Origin: Verrucomicrobiota bacterium
Lineage (GTDB): Bacteria; Verrucomicrobiota; Verrucomicrobiia; Opitutales; Puniceicoccaceae
Length of the DNA: 64,000 bases
Assembly (NCBI GenBank): GCA_038744685.1
Contig: JBCDMB010000006.1
Coordinates: 86,131-150,130, forward strand
Reading direction: 5' to 3'
How positions within the stretch are numbered: position 1 is the stretch's first letter; each line of letters opens with the position of its first letter. A program made the translations under genes and the position numbers. The notes beneath the pieces are model-generated. The model did not search any database, was not told the DNA's origin, and saw only the letters and a list, made by a program, of their open reading frames with translations. This document shows positions 26,991 to 36,708 of this stretch, piece by piece.

Positions 26991-29669
26991 TCACCCCCAC
27001 CTTTTCCGTCGCAAAACCACTAACGCCGCACCCAACGCAATCAACCACGTCGTCGCCGCCTCGGGAACTGCGGTAATGTCGAGAGTTCCGCTTGGTGCAT
27101 CAAAGGTCCCTTCGAATCCGCTCTGCTGGAACCTTACATCCGTAAACGTCATTCCTCCGATTACGTTCGGCGAATCGAAGATTTGGAACGAATCCCCGAT
27201 CACCGGAATGTAGCCTCCGAGAAAGCCGATCAGAAGCTCCCCGCCATACGTGATATTTCCGTCCACCTCAATCTGATCGAAGCTCGTCAGGCTTTCCAGC
27301 TCGATAAAGGTTGTCGAGGTGGACTGAAGGACAAGGTCGGAAGCAAAACGAAGCGTCCCTGCTGAGTTACCGGGGGAAAGCGTGCCGGAGACCTCGGTTA
27401 CACCTATCACCGTTCCTTCACCGGCCAGAGTCCCTCCCGACTCGACCGTCACCGTTCCGCGACCCAGTGCTCCGGAGGTTGTTCCGTTGCCAACATCCGT
27501 AATGCGCAGGATGCCATCCAAGATGGTTGTGCCACCCGTGTAATTGCTGGCGGCGGTAAGAATCGTTTCACCGGAACCCTGGTGGACGAGGGCCGTCGAT
27601 CTGTTGATTTCCACACCGGCACCATCGGAGGCGCCGTCTCGGGAGAACGTATACCCGCTATCGCTGTGATTGAAGATTACGGTGCCTGTGCCATTCTCAG
27701 TAAATACCTGCGGGGCGTTAACGATACCAGACGCCCCGCCTTCACCAATCCGAAGTATTCCGATACTCTCGGAAGACCGGAGTCCGATACGGATACCCTG
27801 GTCGTTCACCATGTTGATTCGCCCTCCGTCCGCAACCAACAGTTGTCCGGTCCCGTTATTCCCAAGATTAAGCAAGCCCCCCAGATTCAGGCGCGAGCCC
27901 GCTCCAACAATTCGTACGTTCCCCACACCGCCACTCTGACCAATGAATGAGGGTTCGCTTTCGTTTGTTACCTCACCGCCCGCTTCCACGTCGAGGCTGC
28001 CCTCACCTCTGTCGCCAACGGTGATCCCTTCGCTGACGAGCCAGATGGATGCGTTTCCGGTCTCGGTTGACTCCCCAGTCACGGTCACGATGCCTGTCGA
28101 ATCGGGTAACGAACCGATCACAGCCTTCAAACTCCTGACCGCTCCACCCTCCTCGATACCGAGGGTTCCATTGCCTTTGCTGCCAACAATCAGTGATCGT
28201 TGTGAAAGATTCCACAGCGAACCACCTCCGGTCACGGTAACGGTCCCGGAGCCTTCTTCGGTATCACCAAGAATTCCCATGCGTCCCGTAACCACGAGGC
28301 CACCGTCCGCCACGGTCAGTTCACCGGTGCCCTGTTCCCCCACCACCAGTTTTGATTCGCCGATCCAAGCTGAGCCCGATCCCGAAACCGTTACAGTGCC
28401 GTTACCGCTGGGCTCGCCACCCAAGACCGCGTCCCGTGTAGTCGTCAACTCACCTCCGTCCAGAATTCGCAGGATCCCCCTGCCATCCGCTCCGATGACC
28501 AAAGCGGGATCGCTGGTCAGCCCGTTCCCGATCTTCCATTGCGAACCCATCCCGGTCACAGTGACCGTGCCGTCACCCGCTACGTTTGATCCCAGAAAAC
28601 CTTGGAGGGAGGTTACGGTTCCACCATCTGCAATGGTGAGTGCTCCTGTGCCCCTACTCCCGATCTCGATCTCCTCCGCGACAGTCCATTGCGAATCGGT
28701 TCCGGTCACCGTGACTTCACTGTCTGAAGTTTCGATCTGGGCAATGACACCGCTACGACTGGACACCTCTCCGCCCGACTCAATCCTAAGCGTTCCCTCG
28801 CCTCGACTGCCAACGGTCAGGTTACCCGTTTGACTCCACTCTGAACCACTCCCGGTAACTGTTGCGGAGCCTACAGAATTTACACCGCTGGCCATCACGG
28901 CATCCGCATTCGAGACAAAACCACCCGCCTCGATCCGAAGGGTGCCATTACCGTTTCGACCGACATTGATGCTTGTAGGATTGTTGTTTCCAGAATCCCG
29001 ATTCAACCACTGCGAGCCTATCCCGGTAACCGTGACCGTCCCTCTGGATCCGTCCTCGAACGCAATGGAGGAGAATTCGTCTGTTGGCGAGTTTGCGCTG
29101 GTCACCACGCCACCGTCCGAAATCGTTAGATCACCCCTGCCCTGGTCACCCACCAGAAGACGCTGATTGATGTTCCATTGCGAGCCACTACCGGTTACGG
29201 TGGCTGTGCCACGAGCAAGTGAACTCTCCCCTAGAATCCCGTCCTGGGCGACATTCACCAAACCCTCAAGCTCGATCGTAAGAGTGGCCAACCCTTGTGA
29301 AGCGACGGAAAGGTTCCCTGTGAGATTCCATCGAGAAGATATAGTTCCCAAGAAAGGATCGACCCCGGATATCGTTGCCGAGCTGATTTCTCCAGTTGCG
29401 GGGCCCAGAAGCTCGCCATTGGCAAGGCGAAGCTGAGAGCCGCCTTCGACCTCTAGGACGCCAGCATTGTTGTTGCCACCAATTGTGCCATCATCACTGG
29501 AGCTGCCTCCACCGGTCCAGAAAGACTCGCTACTGGGAGTCCGACTCCCCGAAATCGAAATCTGAGCGGAGAGCGGATTCAGCCCCCCCATCAAAAGAGA
29601 CAGAACAAGAATTCCCGCAACAATCACTGTCTTGGAAATAGGATGATCGTGATTTCGAAAGGCAGACAT
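26991..29669 (-). CDS. PEP-CTERM protein with T5SS/PEP-CTERM-type beta repeats (paralogue 1)
   Basis: The start at 29669 (MSAFRNHDHPISKTVIVAGI) gives 892 residues. The in-frame Met at 29690 lies inside the proposed -10 box, so it is less likely. A signal peptide ends near NPLSAQ. About fifteen repeats follow, core VTVTGxGSxW...L.VG..G.GtL.I.dGG.V.s, as in T5SS/PEP-CTERM-associated repeat proteins, predicted beta helix. Then come an autotransporter-associated strand (GETILTAASNYTGGTTIL), a shared C-terminal block (SFDQIEVDGNITYGGELLIG) and the sorting signal VPEAATTWLIALGAALVVLR with basic tail. Probably exported and anchored or released by an exosortase-like system. Confidence 0.88.
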   Translation of the reverse strand: MSAFRNHDHPISKTVIVAGILVLSLLMGGLNPLSAQISISGSRTPSSESFWTGGGSSSDDGTIGGNNNAGVLEVEGGSQLRLANGELLGPATGEISSATISGVDPFLGTISSRWNLTGNLSVASQGLATLTIELEGLVNVAQDGILGESSLARGTATVTGSGSQWNINQRLLVGDQGRGDLTISDGGVVTSANSPTDEFSSIAFEDGSRGTVTVTGIGSQWLNRDSGNNNPTSINVGRNGNGTLRIEAGGFVSNADAVMASGVNSVGSATVTGSGSEWSQTGNLTVGSRGEGTLRIESGGEVSSRSGVIAQIETSDSEVTVTGTDSQWTVAEEIEIGSRGTGALTIADGGTVTSLQGFLGSNVAGDGTVTVTGMGSQWKIGNGLTSDPALVIGADGRGILRILDGGELTTTRDAVLGGEPSGNGTVTVSGSGSAWIGESKLVVGEQGTGELTVADGGLVVTGRMGILGDTEEGSGTVTVTGGGSLWNLSQRSLIVGSKGNGTLGIEEGGAVRSLKAVIGSLPDSTGIVTVTGESTETGNASIWLVSEGITVGDRGEGSLDVEAGGEVTNESEPSFIGQSGGVGNVRIVGAGSRLNLGGLLNLGNNGTGQLLVADGGRINMVNDQGIRIGLRSSESIGILRIGEGGASGIVNAPQVFTENGTGTVIFNHSDSGYTFSRDGASDGAGVEINRSTALVHQGSGETILTAASNYTGGTTILDGILRITDVGNGTTSGALGRGTVTVESGGTLAGEGTVIGVTEVSGTLSPGNSAGTLRFASDLVLQSTSTTFIELESLTSFDQIEVDGNITYGGELLIGFLGGYIPVIGDSFQIFDSPNVIGGMTFTDVRFQQSGFEGTFDAPSGTLDITAVPEAATTWLIALGAALVVLRRKRWG

Positions 29670-29688
29670 TGAAAAAAAGACGGTCTTC

Positions 29689-29755
29689 ATACTACCAAGA
29701 TTCCACCGGCCTGTCATTGGACTGGAGTACCAAAATCCATTGGACTGGAGTCTCA
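29689..29755 (-). promoter_or_regulatory. Promoter and tandem operator of paralogue 1
   Basis: In gene direction: two direct repeats TGRKACTCCAGTCCAAT at 29755-29739 and 29732-29716, 23 bp apart. The proximal copy runs into a -35 ATGACA (29717-29712), then a 17-bp spacer and the -10 TAGTAT (29694-29689). The same arrangement is found before three other members of the family. Confidence 0.75.
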
Positions 29756-29757
29756 CT

Positions 29758-29898
29758 GGAGGGACATCGTCCTCGATGTCCGGGGACCGAAACCACCAAG
29801 GTGTGCGACCGCACCAAAACATCTTTCGCCCTCATTCGGGCAACGATCAAAACTTGGCGGTTCCAACCGCATCCAGACATCGAGGACGATGTCCCTCC
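29758..29898. repeat. REP-like pair with long spacer
   Basis: Left arm GGAGGGACATCGTCCTCGAT starts at 29758 and the right arm CAGACATCGAGGACGATGTC ends in CCTCC at 29898; about 90 bp of other sequence separates them. It lies between the operator of paralogue 1 and the stop of paralogue 2 (29901). Confidence 0.85.
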
Positions 29899-29900
29899 AA

Positions 29901-31793
29901 TCAACTACGTCTTCTCCGCCGCAGAAGCGTGAGGGCCGCCCCCAACGCAATCAACCAAGTCGCCGCCGACTCGGGAACTGCGGTAATGTCTAGAGTTCCG
30001 TTCGATGCATCAAACGTTCCTCCAAACCCGCTTTGCTGGAACCTCAAGTCCGTAAACGTCATCCCTCCAATGACGTTCGGCGCTTCGAAGATCTGAAACG
30101 AATCCCCGATCACTGGAACGTAGCCACCGAAAAAACCGATCAAGAGTTCCCCGCCGTAAGTGATATTTCCGTCCACCTCAATCTGATCGAAGCTCGTCAA
30201 GCTTTCGATCTCAATGAACGTCGTCGCAGTAGACTCAAGGACAAGGTTGGTGGCAAAACGAAGCGTCCCCGGGGAATTGCCAGGGGAAAGTGTGCCCGAG
30301 ACCTCGGTTACGCCAAGCACCGTTCCTTCACCGGCCAGAGTCCCTCCCGCCTCGACCGTTACAGGTCCCGTGCCCAGTGCGGCGGAAGAAAACCCATTAC
30401 CCACATCGGTGATGCGGACGGTTCCCGCGGAGATGGTGATGCCGCCGTCGTGGGTACTGTTCGCGGTAAAGATGGTTTCCCAGGAACCCTCGTGAAGGAT
30501 AACCGTGCCGTTTTCGATGATCACACCATTGCTGCTCGCCGTTCCGTCTCGGCTGAAATAGTAACCGCTGTTGGTGTGGTTAAATACAATCGTGCCCGTC
30601 CCTGCACCCGTTTCGACCCGGCGGGAGTTGACGATACCCGCCGCACCCCCATCACCGATCTGCAGGGTGCCTGTTGCTGTTCCCGTTTCCCCCAAACGGA
30701 TGGTCTGGTTGGCACCAAGATTGATCTCACCCCCTTCTGCTACCAATAATGTGCCTACGCCCCGGTTTCCCAAAAACAGTTGATCCGCCGCATAGTTTAA
30801 TTCAGAGCCGGCTCCGGTCACTTCGATCACACCCACCGACCCCTCTCGGGCAGCAACCACTCGGAAAAAATTGGTATTCACCGTCACCACACCACCGGCT
30901 TCGACATAGAGCGTACCCGTTCCGTTGTTCGCCACCGTCAATATCTCTGTTTCCAAGACGGAACCACTACCGTTTACCGTCAACGTTCCATTCGAACCAG
31001 CATTGCCGCCGATCGTGGCGATACGGCTCGTGACGAAACCACCATCCTCAACATTCAGCGTGCCTGTGCCGCCCTGGCCGATGTTCAAGAGGTCACTGTT
31101 GTCCCATGTGGAGTTCATCCCGGTCACCATCACCGTGCTGGTCGAGCTGGCGTTGCGGGCGATGATGCCATCATCGTTGGAGACCAAGCCGCCGGCCTCG
31201 ATCAACAGAGAGCCATTGCCATTCGTACCGACATCAAAACTTGTGCGAGTCGCCGTGTTGTTCGGGTCGCGATTCAGCCATTGCGAACCACTTCCCGTGA
31301 CCGTGACCGAACCGGTCGAGCCACTACCGAAGGCGATGACGGAGCGGCCGGGACCGGGAATCCCCTGAAAGGTCGAATTGGTCACCAACCCGCCGTTCGA
31401 AATCGTCAGACTGGACATCCCCTCATTGCCAACCCGGATCCCTTGCGACATGTTCCATTGCGAACCAATTCCGGTGACGGTTGCGGTGCTGACGGGGCCT
31501 ACACCCGAATTGGTGATATCGGCATTTTGAAGCGCAAGCAAACTTCCCCCATTGACGGTCAGCGTGCCTCCAGCCGACCCGGAACCGATCGTCCCGTTGG
31601 TCGCGGAGTTCCCACCATTGGACCAGAACAAAGCAGAATTATCGGGTGTCGTATCCCCGGTTACCTCGATAACGCCATACAGACTGGAAGATGAAAGCAG
31701 GAGAGACCATCCGCACACGATGACGGACAGAAAGTGGCGGTTCTTCAGGCAGTCATTTATGAGAGCAAGCACCCTTTCGCAATACCCAATCAA
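29901..31793 (-). CDS. PEP-CTERM T5SS-type repeat protein (paralogue 2)
   Basis: 630 residues with a TTG start overlapping the stop of paralogue 3 (TTGA); a GTG at 31772 is an alternative. Signal peptide around LSVIVCGWSLLLSSSSLYG. About eight beta repeats (SVTVTGSGSQWLNRDPN; TLTVNGSGSVLETEILTVAN), one autotransporter-type strand (WETIFTANSTHDGG), the shared C-terminal block and the signal VPESAATWLIALGAALTLLR. It has no operator of its own and is probably translated from the paralogue 3 transcript. Confidence 0.85.
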   Translation of the reverse strand: MIGYCERVLALINDCLKNRHFLSVIVCGWSLLLSSSSLYGVIEVTGDTTPDNSALFWSNGGNSATNGTIGSGSAGGTLTVNGGSLLALQNADITNSGVGPVSTATVTGIGSQWNMSQGIRVGNEGMSSLTISNGGLVTNSTFQGIPGPGRSVIAFGSGSTGSVTVTGSGSQWLNRDPNNTATRTSFDVGTNGNGSLLIEAGGLVSNDDGIIARNASSTSTVMVTGMNSTWDNSDLLNIGQGGTGTLNVEDGGFVTSRIATIGGNAGSNGTLTVNGSGSVLETEILTVANNGTGTLYVEAGGVVTVNTNFFRVVAAREGSVGVIEVTGAGSELNYAADQLFLGNRGVGTLLVAEGGEINLGANQTIRLGETGTATGTLQIGDGGAAGIVNSRRVETGAGTGTIVFNHTNSGYYFSRDGTASSNGVIIENGTVILHEGSWETIFTANSTHDGGITISAGTVRITDVGNGFSSAALGTGPVTVEAGGTLAGEGTVLGVTEVSGTLSPGNSPGTLRFATNLVLESTATTFIEIESLTSFDQIEVDGNITYGGELLIGFFGGYVPVIGDSFQIFEAPNVIGGMTFTDLRFQQSGFGGTFDASNGTLDITAVPESAATWLIALGAALTLLRRRRRS

Positions 31794-33772
31794 CTGCGCC
31801 CCCGCCGCCGAAGTAGCGTGAGCGCGGCTCCCAACGCAATTAACCAGGTCGCTGCAGACTCTGGGACCGCCGTGATACTGAGAGTGCCCGTTCCTGAATC
31901 AAAGTCACCGGTAAACCCGTCTTGCTGGAACTTTACATCCGAGAAAGTCATTCCCCCGATGACGTTGGGCGCATCGAAGATCTGAAACGAATCCCCGATT
32001 ACCGGAATGTAGCCTCCCAGAAAACCGATCAAGAGCTCCCCGCCATAGGTGATATCTCCGTCTACCTCGATCTGGTCGAAGTTCGTCAAGCTTTCCAACT
32101 CAATGAGTGTCTCCGAGGTGGCCTGTAACGTAAGATCAGAGGCAAAACGAAGTGTTCCCGACGAGTTGCCGGGGGAAAGAGTCCCGGAGACCTCGGTAGC
32201 ACCGAGAACCGTTCCTTCTCCGGCCAGAGTTCCTCCCGACTCAACCGTTACCTCTCCGGTGCCCAGAACCGAGGCATTCGTTCCGACATCAGTGACACGC
32301 AAAGTCCCACCGCTGATGTTCGTCCCGCCCGTGTAAGTGCTGGTCGCCGTAAATGTCGTCTGGCCGGAGCCTTGATGGGTTACCGTTGAACCGCCTTGAA
32401 TGAGCACCCCATTCGCAGCATCGGTACCGTCTCGGGTGAAAAAATAGTCACTGTCGGTATGGTCGAAGACTACGCTGCCCGTCCCATTCACGGACACAAC
32501 GTTGACGATTCCGGCTACTCCACCGACACCAATTTGCAGGGTGCCGTTACCCCCTCCCGCGCCAAAACGGATTCCATTTCCGCTGGAGGTTGCAAATTCG
32601 CCCCCTTCACTCACACGCACGATACCCGTTCCCCGTAGGCCCAGTTCAACCCGACCAGAATGGCTCACTAGAGAACCAGCCCCGATCACGTTGACGATCC
32701 CCACCGCGGAGCCTTGGGTGGCGATGTTATGATTGGCACTGGAGTTCACGGTTACCGTAGCGCCATTCTCCACGTTGAGCGTACCGTCACCCCGATTCGC
32801 AACCGTCATCGTGTTAGTTACCCAGCTTGATTCGCTGCCAGTCACCGTCACACTTCCTTCTGAGCCCACGTTAGCGGCAATCGCGGACTGGTTACTGATC
32901 ACCGATCCCCCATCCTCAACAAGGAGGGTGCCAACCCCACCTACGCCAATGTTCATCTGGCCGGAACTGGTCCAAGTTGAATCCGTCCCAGTCACCGTCA
33001 CGCTACTGGTGGAATTACTGCCGCGGGCTACCAGTCCATTGGCGTTGGAAACGATCCCGCCCGCTTCAATAAGAAGAGTTGCATCCCCATTTCCACCTAC
33101 ATCGATTGCCGTAGGATTGTTGCTGGCATTCTGATTCAGCCATTGCGATCCCGCACCCGTAACGGTGACCATACTCGTTGAGCTGGCACTAAAGGCAATG
33201 ACCGATCGACCATTGCTATTCGTATTCACCAAACTCGAATTAGTGACGACCCCGCCATCCGAAATAGTAAGAGAGGCGTCGCCATCATTGCCAATGCGAA
33301 GGCCATTGGTGTTCTCCCAACGAGAACCCGCACCGGATACCGTGACGTCCCCACTGCTGCCACTGGAATCACCAACGAAGGCATTGCCTCCGTTGCTTAC
33401 CTCTGCTCCGGCAAGCACGCTGAGAGTCACCTGTCCCGCACCTCCAATCAGAAACGAGTTGCTGCTACCCCCCGCAATATTCCATTGAGACCCGGACCCC
33501 GTAACGCTGGCCGAACTAACGGCCCCGCCACCGGGACTCAGAATACCCACAGTCGAAAGATCCAGCACACTCCCATTCTCAACCGTCAGCGTACCGACAG
33601 CGGATTCGGAGCCTATTACCCCGTCGGTCGAGGAGTCCCCACCGTTCGTCCAAAACGAACCAGAATTATCAGGCGTAGTGACCCCAGTTACTGCGATTTG
33701 GGCAGGCAAAGGAGCTGCAACCCAAAGGACTGAAGTGATCATGGAACAGAGAAAAAAACTGCCAGTTTTCAT
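31790..33772 (-). CDS. PEP-CTERM T5SS-type repeat protein (paralogue 3)
   Basis: 660 residues, ATG at 33772, signal peptide MKTGSFFLCSMITSVLWVAA ending near PAQ. About nine repeats of the VTVTGxGSxW type, then GQTTFTATSTYTGGTNISGG and the shared block FDQIEVDGDITYGGELLIGF and VPESAATWLIALGAALTLLR with RRRGRS tail. The C-terminal 150 residues are nearly identical to paralogues 1, 2 and 5. First gene of a two-gene operon with paralogue 2. The predicted 5' leader is about 30 nt. Confidence 0.88.
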   Translation of the reverse strand: MKTGSFFLCSMITSVLWVAAPLPAQIAVTGVTTPDNSGSFWTNGGDSSTDGVIGSESAVGTLTVENGSVLDLSTVGILSPGGGAVSSASVTGSGSQWNIAGGSSNSFLIGGAGQVTLSVLAGAEVSNGGNAFVGDSSGSSGDVTVSGAGSRWENTNGLRIGNDGDASLTISDGGVVTNSSLVNTNSNGRSVIAFSASSTSMVTVTGAGSQWLNQNASNNPTAIDVGGNGDATLLIEAGGIVSNANGLVARGSNSTSSVTVTGTDSTWTSSGQMNIGVGGVGTLLVEDGGSVISNQSAIAANVGSEGSVTVTGSESSWVTNTMTVANRGDGTLNVENGATVTVNSSANHNIATQGSAVGIVNVIGAGSLVSHSGRVELGLRGTGIVRVSEGGEFATSSGNGIRFGAGGGNGTLQIGVGGVAGIVNVVSVNGTGSVVFDHTDSDYFFTRDGTDAANGVLIQGGSTVTHQGSGQTTFTATSTYTGGTNISGGTLRVTDVGTNASVLGTGEVTVESGGTLAGEGTVLGATEVSGTLSPGNSSGTLRFASDLTLQATSETLIELESLTNFDQIEVDGDITYGGELLIGFLGGYIPVIGDSFQIFDAPNVIGGMTFSDVKFQQDGFTGDFDSGTGTLSITAVPESAATWLIALGAALTLLRRRGRS

Positions 33773-33809
33773 TGTAGAATCTATCGGTTAGGCATTAGAC
33801 AAAACCTGA

Positions 33810-33876
33810 AGAATACCAAATCTTCGAAAGTCTGTCATTAGACTGGAGTACCAAAATAAATTGGACTCAGGTACCA
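33810..33876 (-). promoter_or_regulatory. Promoter and tandem operator of paralogues 3-2
   Basis: Repeats at 33876-33860 (TGGTACCTGAGTCCAAT, slightly changed) and 33853-33837 (TGGTACTCCAGTCTAAT), again 23 bp apart. Then -35 ATGACA (33838-33833), a 17-bp spacer and -10 TATTCT (33815-33810). Confidence 0.78.
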
Positions 33877-33904
33877 GCAGGGGACGCGCACCCAGGGAAA
33901 AGAC

Positions 33905-34000
33905 GAACTTTAAACGTTTAACTTCCAACGCTGAACATCGAAGGAGGGACATCTCTTAACGTTGGACGTTTAGCGTTCAAAGTTGAACGCTCGCTATCTC
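33905..34000. repeat. AACGTT-rich intergenic repeat, copy 1
   Basis: AT-rich block made of variants of GAACTTTAAACG, GTTCAAAGTTGAACG and TTAACGTTGGACGTTTAGCG. Copies with the same word order occur at 43753-43835 and 45151-45238, and shorter ones at 51541 and 63521. The words are partly self-complementary, so local hairpins can form. Confidence 0.75.
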
Positions 34001-34046
34001 AAGGGTGGGAGACAATGAAGTGGTTTCTTCTTACCCAACACCTGGT

Positions 34047-34152
34047 AAAAAAGGTTCGGTCGCATTCGGTTCGCGGGACCTTGTCGCCCACCCGGACGAC
34101 TGGCCTTACCAGGGAGAGCTGAATCAATTGTCTTTTTCGTGGACACATCTTT
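34047..34152 (+). pseudogene. RAYT transposase 3' remnant
   Basis: Reads LVAHPDDWPYQGELNQLSFS in frame, against LVAHPEDWPYQGELNRLSFS at the end of the intact transposase (37321). Nucleotide similarity continues past the former stop into the adjoining REP arm. The rest of the gene is missing and the stop codon has changed (TGG for TAG). It is a deleted or partially copied transposase unit still attached to its REP pair. Confidence 0.8.
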
Positions 34153-34256
34153 GGAGGGACATCGTCTCGATGTCCGAGAACCGATTGGATGGAACAGACA
34201 TCGAGGACGATGTCCCTCCATAAGACTATAACTCAAACGCCGAGGCCGGCGTCCCA
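34153..34256. repeat. REP pair plus GC hairpin
   Basis: Pair at 34153-34219, 67 bp, same layout and spacer (CCGATTGGATGGAACAGAC) as the pairs at 26922 and 37332. A further palindrome ACGCCGAGGCCGGCGT lies at 34238-34253, just before the stop of paralogue 4. Together they may end transcription of paralogue 4. Confidence 0.85.
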
Positions 34257-34257
34257 A

Positions 34258-36579
34258 TCACCCCCGTCTTCTCCGCCGCAGAAGCGTAAGCGCGGCACCC
34301 AATGCAATCAGCCAGGTCGTCGCAGGCTCGGGAACGACGGTAACCGCATAGCTACTGAATTGGGTAACCCCAAAGCTGAACTGGTCGCCATCATAGGCTT
34401 GGATTACCGGAGTGAAAGCGGACCAGATCGTGGAACCGTCGGCTTGGAACCAAATGTTCAGCAAACTGTCGTCGATTCCCGAACCGATCTGAAAGGAAAG
34501 AACCGTGAGTTGATCGGGCATCGTTGTTTCGAAATCGTAGGCGATAAGCACGTCTTGACCGTCGATGGAGGTAACGTCCAAAGCGGTTGCTTCAAACGTC
34601 TCCGCTCCGACTCCTTCACTGAAACCGACGACAAGATCGGGAGCGTACCGTACGCGTCGCCCGCCTAGGTCGCCACTGGTATCGGAAGTGATGGCACTGA
34701 CTTCGAACTCGTTGGTAGAGGCGTTCCAGGTTCCGCCGACACCTTGGAAAGTTCCGGCGCCGGAAAGACCGCCACCAGCAGAGATCGGGGCATATGTCCC
34801 GGATGCCAACTCGGCCCCTGCCAACAAATTGACCGTGCCGTTGTTGACAAAATCCTCTGAGTTGCCGGCAGTCACCATATTATTGCCATCGACCAGCAGG
34901 TTCATCGTGCCGTTCGAGAAAACGCGAATGCTCTGGTCCATGTTGATGCGGGCGCCCTGCGAGACGTTGACCGTGGCGGCCCCGCCTTGAGCGATCAACA
35001 ATTCGCCATCGCTGCCGGTTCCTCTCCAGACTGTGCCGCTACCACGGACGTTTACCTGCGCGGCGGAGCCGACTTCAAAGGCCAACCGGCTGGGGCCCGT
35101 GACCGACATTTCAGCACCATCCAACAGGTTCAACGTGCCATCGCCGGCCGTCCCGACCCATAACTGGCCGGCTTCCCATCGCGTGCCCGCTCCGGTAACC
35201 GTGGCCGTTCCGACCGTATCAGGGCTATCGCCGATCAGCGTGTCCAATCCGCTCCGCACCAGCGATCCGCCGCTGACGTTGACAAAACCTATGCCCGTCT
35301 CGCCATCACCACCGACGATAATTTCGCCCGCTACGTCAATGGTGCCGCCATTGGTGACGTTCAAAAATGTCGATCCGGTATGGGCAATAACCAGCAGGTC
35401 CGCTTCCAGTTCACTGCCAGCCCCATCCACGTTGATCGTGGCTTCAGAACTGTCTAAAAACGCAGCGGCACGTAACTCGCCCGCCACATCGACCAAGCCA
35501 CCATCTAGGATGTTCAGAAACGAAGTGCCGTCATCGGAAAGCGTGAAGTCCGTATCTACGATCAACTGCGAACCACTTCCCGTCACAGTCACGACCGCTT
35601 CGCCAGGAGTAAAAAATGAAGTCAACAAACTTCCAGCTTGAAGACGCCCGCCATCGCTGATGAGTACCGTCGAGTTTCCATCATCCGAAAAGGTTGCATC
35701 TGCATCGATGATGAATTCTGAGCCGCTTCCCGTCACCGTCACACCGACATCGCTGCCAGAGCCCTGCGCAGCCAGCAAACTGCCTACCTGCAGTCGCCCG
35801 CCGCTCTCCACCAAGACCTCCATATCCCCGTTCCGGCCAAAAAACACGGGTGCATCAAAGGTGGCCTCACCCCCGTCGGAAATGGTCAACGTCGCATCAT
35901 CTTCCGAAGCAAAATTGGATTCATCCGTGGCGTTGAGCTGCGACCCGTTGCCGCTGACCGTCACGTGTCCTTCGGACTGAGCCAAGTTGGAAACCGCCAA
36001 TTCGAGTGTATTGACCACGCCTCCATCGAGGATTTCCAGGCGACCCAAAGCTTCCTCCCCAATAATCAGCCGACTGCGAGCGGTCAACGTCGACCCCGCA
36101 CCCGTGACCCTGATCGTTCCCTCGCTGCCCAGCCAGTTACTGGATTTGATTTCCTCGCCTTCTACCGATCCTCCGGCGGAGACGGTCAAATTGCCAACAC
36201 CAAATTCGCCGATCGAAATGTTCGCCGTGGTATTGATTCGTGAGTTGCTGCCGGTCACCGTGACGGTGGACGTGGCCGCGCCATCGTCACTTGTGATCAG
36301 TTCATCCAGTGCAAGCAACGATCCTCCATCGACGTCCAGTGTACTGTTGCCTGCCGCCGTACCGAGGATGCCTGAAGTCGCAGAATTGCCGCCATTGATC
36401 CAGAAGGATGCGTCCGTCGGATCAAAGCTACCTTCTACTTCGATGATGCCAAAGGCCGGACCGGAGCTAATGACAGCTATCGCCAAAAAACAGGCTCCGG
36501 ACGGGAGAATTGAGCGGCTTCTGGAAGCAATCAGCTGCGTGAGAGGTTTCATCATTCTGGAAGGAAGATAGTGCTGCAT
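34258..36579 (-). CDS. PEP-CTERM T5SS-type repeat protein (paralogue 4, divergent C-terminus)
   Basis: 773 residues from 36579 (MQHYLPSRMMKPL); 36555 is an alternative start, and the Met at 36642 overlaps the operator and is unlikely. Signal peptide ends near GPAFG. About twelve repeats (VTVTGSGSEFIIDADATFSD; ATVTGAGTRWEAGQLWVGTA) form the body. Instead of the shared FDQIEVDG block it has a different domain (VRYAPDLVVGFSEGVGAETF ... QLTVLSFQIGSGIDDSLLNI). The sorting signal VVPEPATTWLIALGAALTLL and the basic tail are kept. Same regulation, different membrane-proximal domain. Confidence 0.87.
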   Translation of the reverse strand: MQHYLPSRMMKPLTQLIASRSRSILPSGACFLAIAVISSGPAFGIIEVEGSFDPTDASFWINGGNSATSGILGTAAGNSTLDVDGGSLLALDELITSDDGAATSTVTVTGSNSRINTTANISIGEFGVGNLTVSAGGSVEGEEIKSSNWLGSEGTIRVTGAGSTLTARSRLIIGEEALGRLEILDGGVVNTLELAVSNLAQSEGHVTVSGNGSQLNATDESNFASEDDATLTISDGGEATFDAPVFFGRNGDMEVLVESGGRLQVGSLLAAQGSGSDVGVTVTGSGSEFIIDADATFSDDGNSTVLISDGGRLQAGSLLTSFFTPGEAVVTVTGSGSQLIVDTDFTLSDDGTSFLNILDGGLVDVAGELRAAAFLDSSEATINVDGAGSELEADLLVIAHTGSTFLNVTNGGTIDVAGEIIVGGDGETGIGFVNVSGGSLVRSGLDTLIGDSPDTVGTATVTGAGTRWEAGQLWVGTAGDGTLNLLDGAEMSVTGPSRLAFEVGSAAQVNVRGSGTVWRGTGSDGELLIAQGGAATVNVSQGARINMDQSIRVFSNGTMNLLVDGNNMVTAGNSEDFVNNGTVNLLAGAELASGTYAPISAGGGLSGAGTFQGVGGTWNASTNEFEVSAITSDTSGDLGGRRVRYAPDLVVGFSEGVGAETFEATALDVTSIDGQDVLIAYDFETTMPDQLTVLSFQIGSGIDDSLLNIWFQADGSTIWSAFTPVIQAYDGDQFSFGVTQFSSYAVTVVPEPATTWLIALGAALTLLRRRRRG

Positions 36580-36613
36580 TCGAAACGCGAACACGAAAAT
36601 AAAAATAGCCGTT

Positions 36614-36680
36614 ACTCTACCAAAGTTCCACAGTCCTGTCATTGGACTGGAGTACCAAAATCAATTGGACTGGAGTCTCA
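36614..36680 (-). promoter_or_regulatory. Promoter and tandem operator of paralogue 4
   Basis: Repeats at 36680-36664 (TGAGACTCCAGTCCAAT) and 36657-36641 (TGGTACTCCAGTCCAAT), 23 bp apart. Then -35 ATGACA (36642-36637), 17 bp, -10 TAGAGT (36619-36614). A weaker third copy may start near 36685. Confidence 0.75.
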
Positions 36681-36708
36681 GCCCAATGGACCCCAGCAGG
36701 ACGCAACG

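Noticed and set aside
26752..27048. 99-residue N-terminal extension of the exonuclease
   Set aside because: It runs through the REP pair and into the end of the neighbouring PEP-CTERM gene; the family start MAQTLLLDGYN lies inside.
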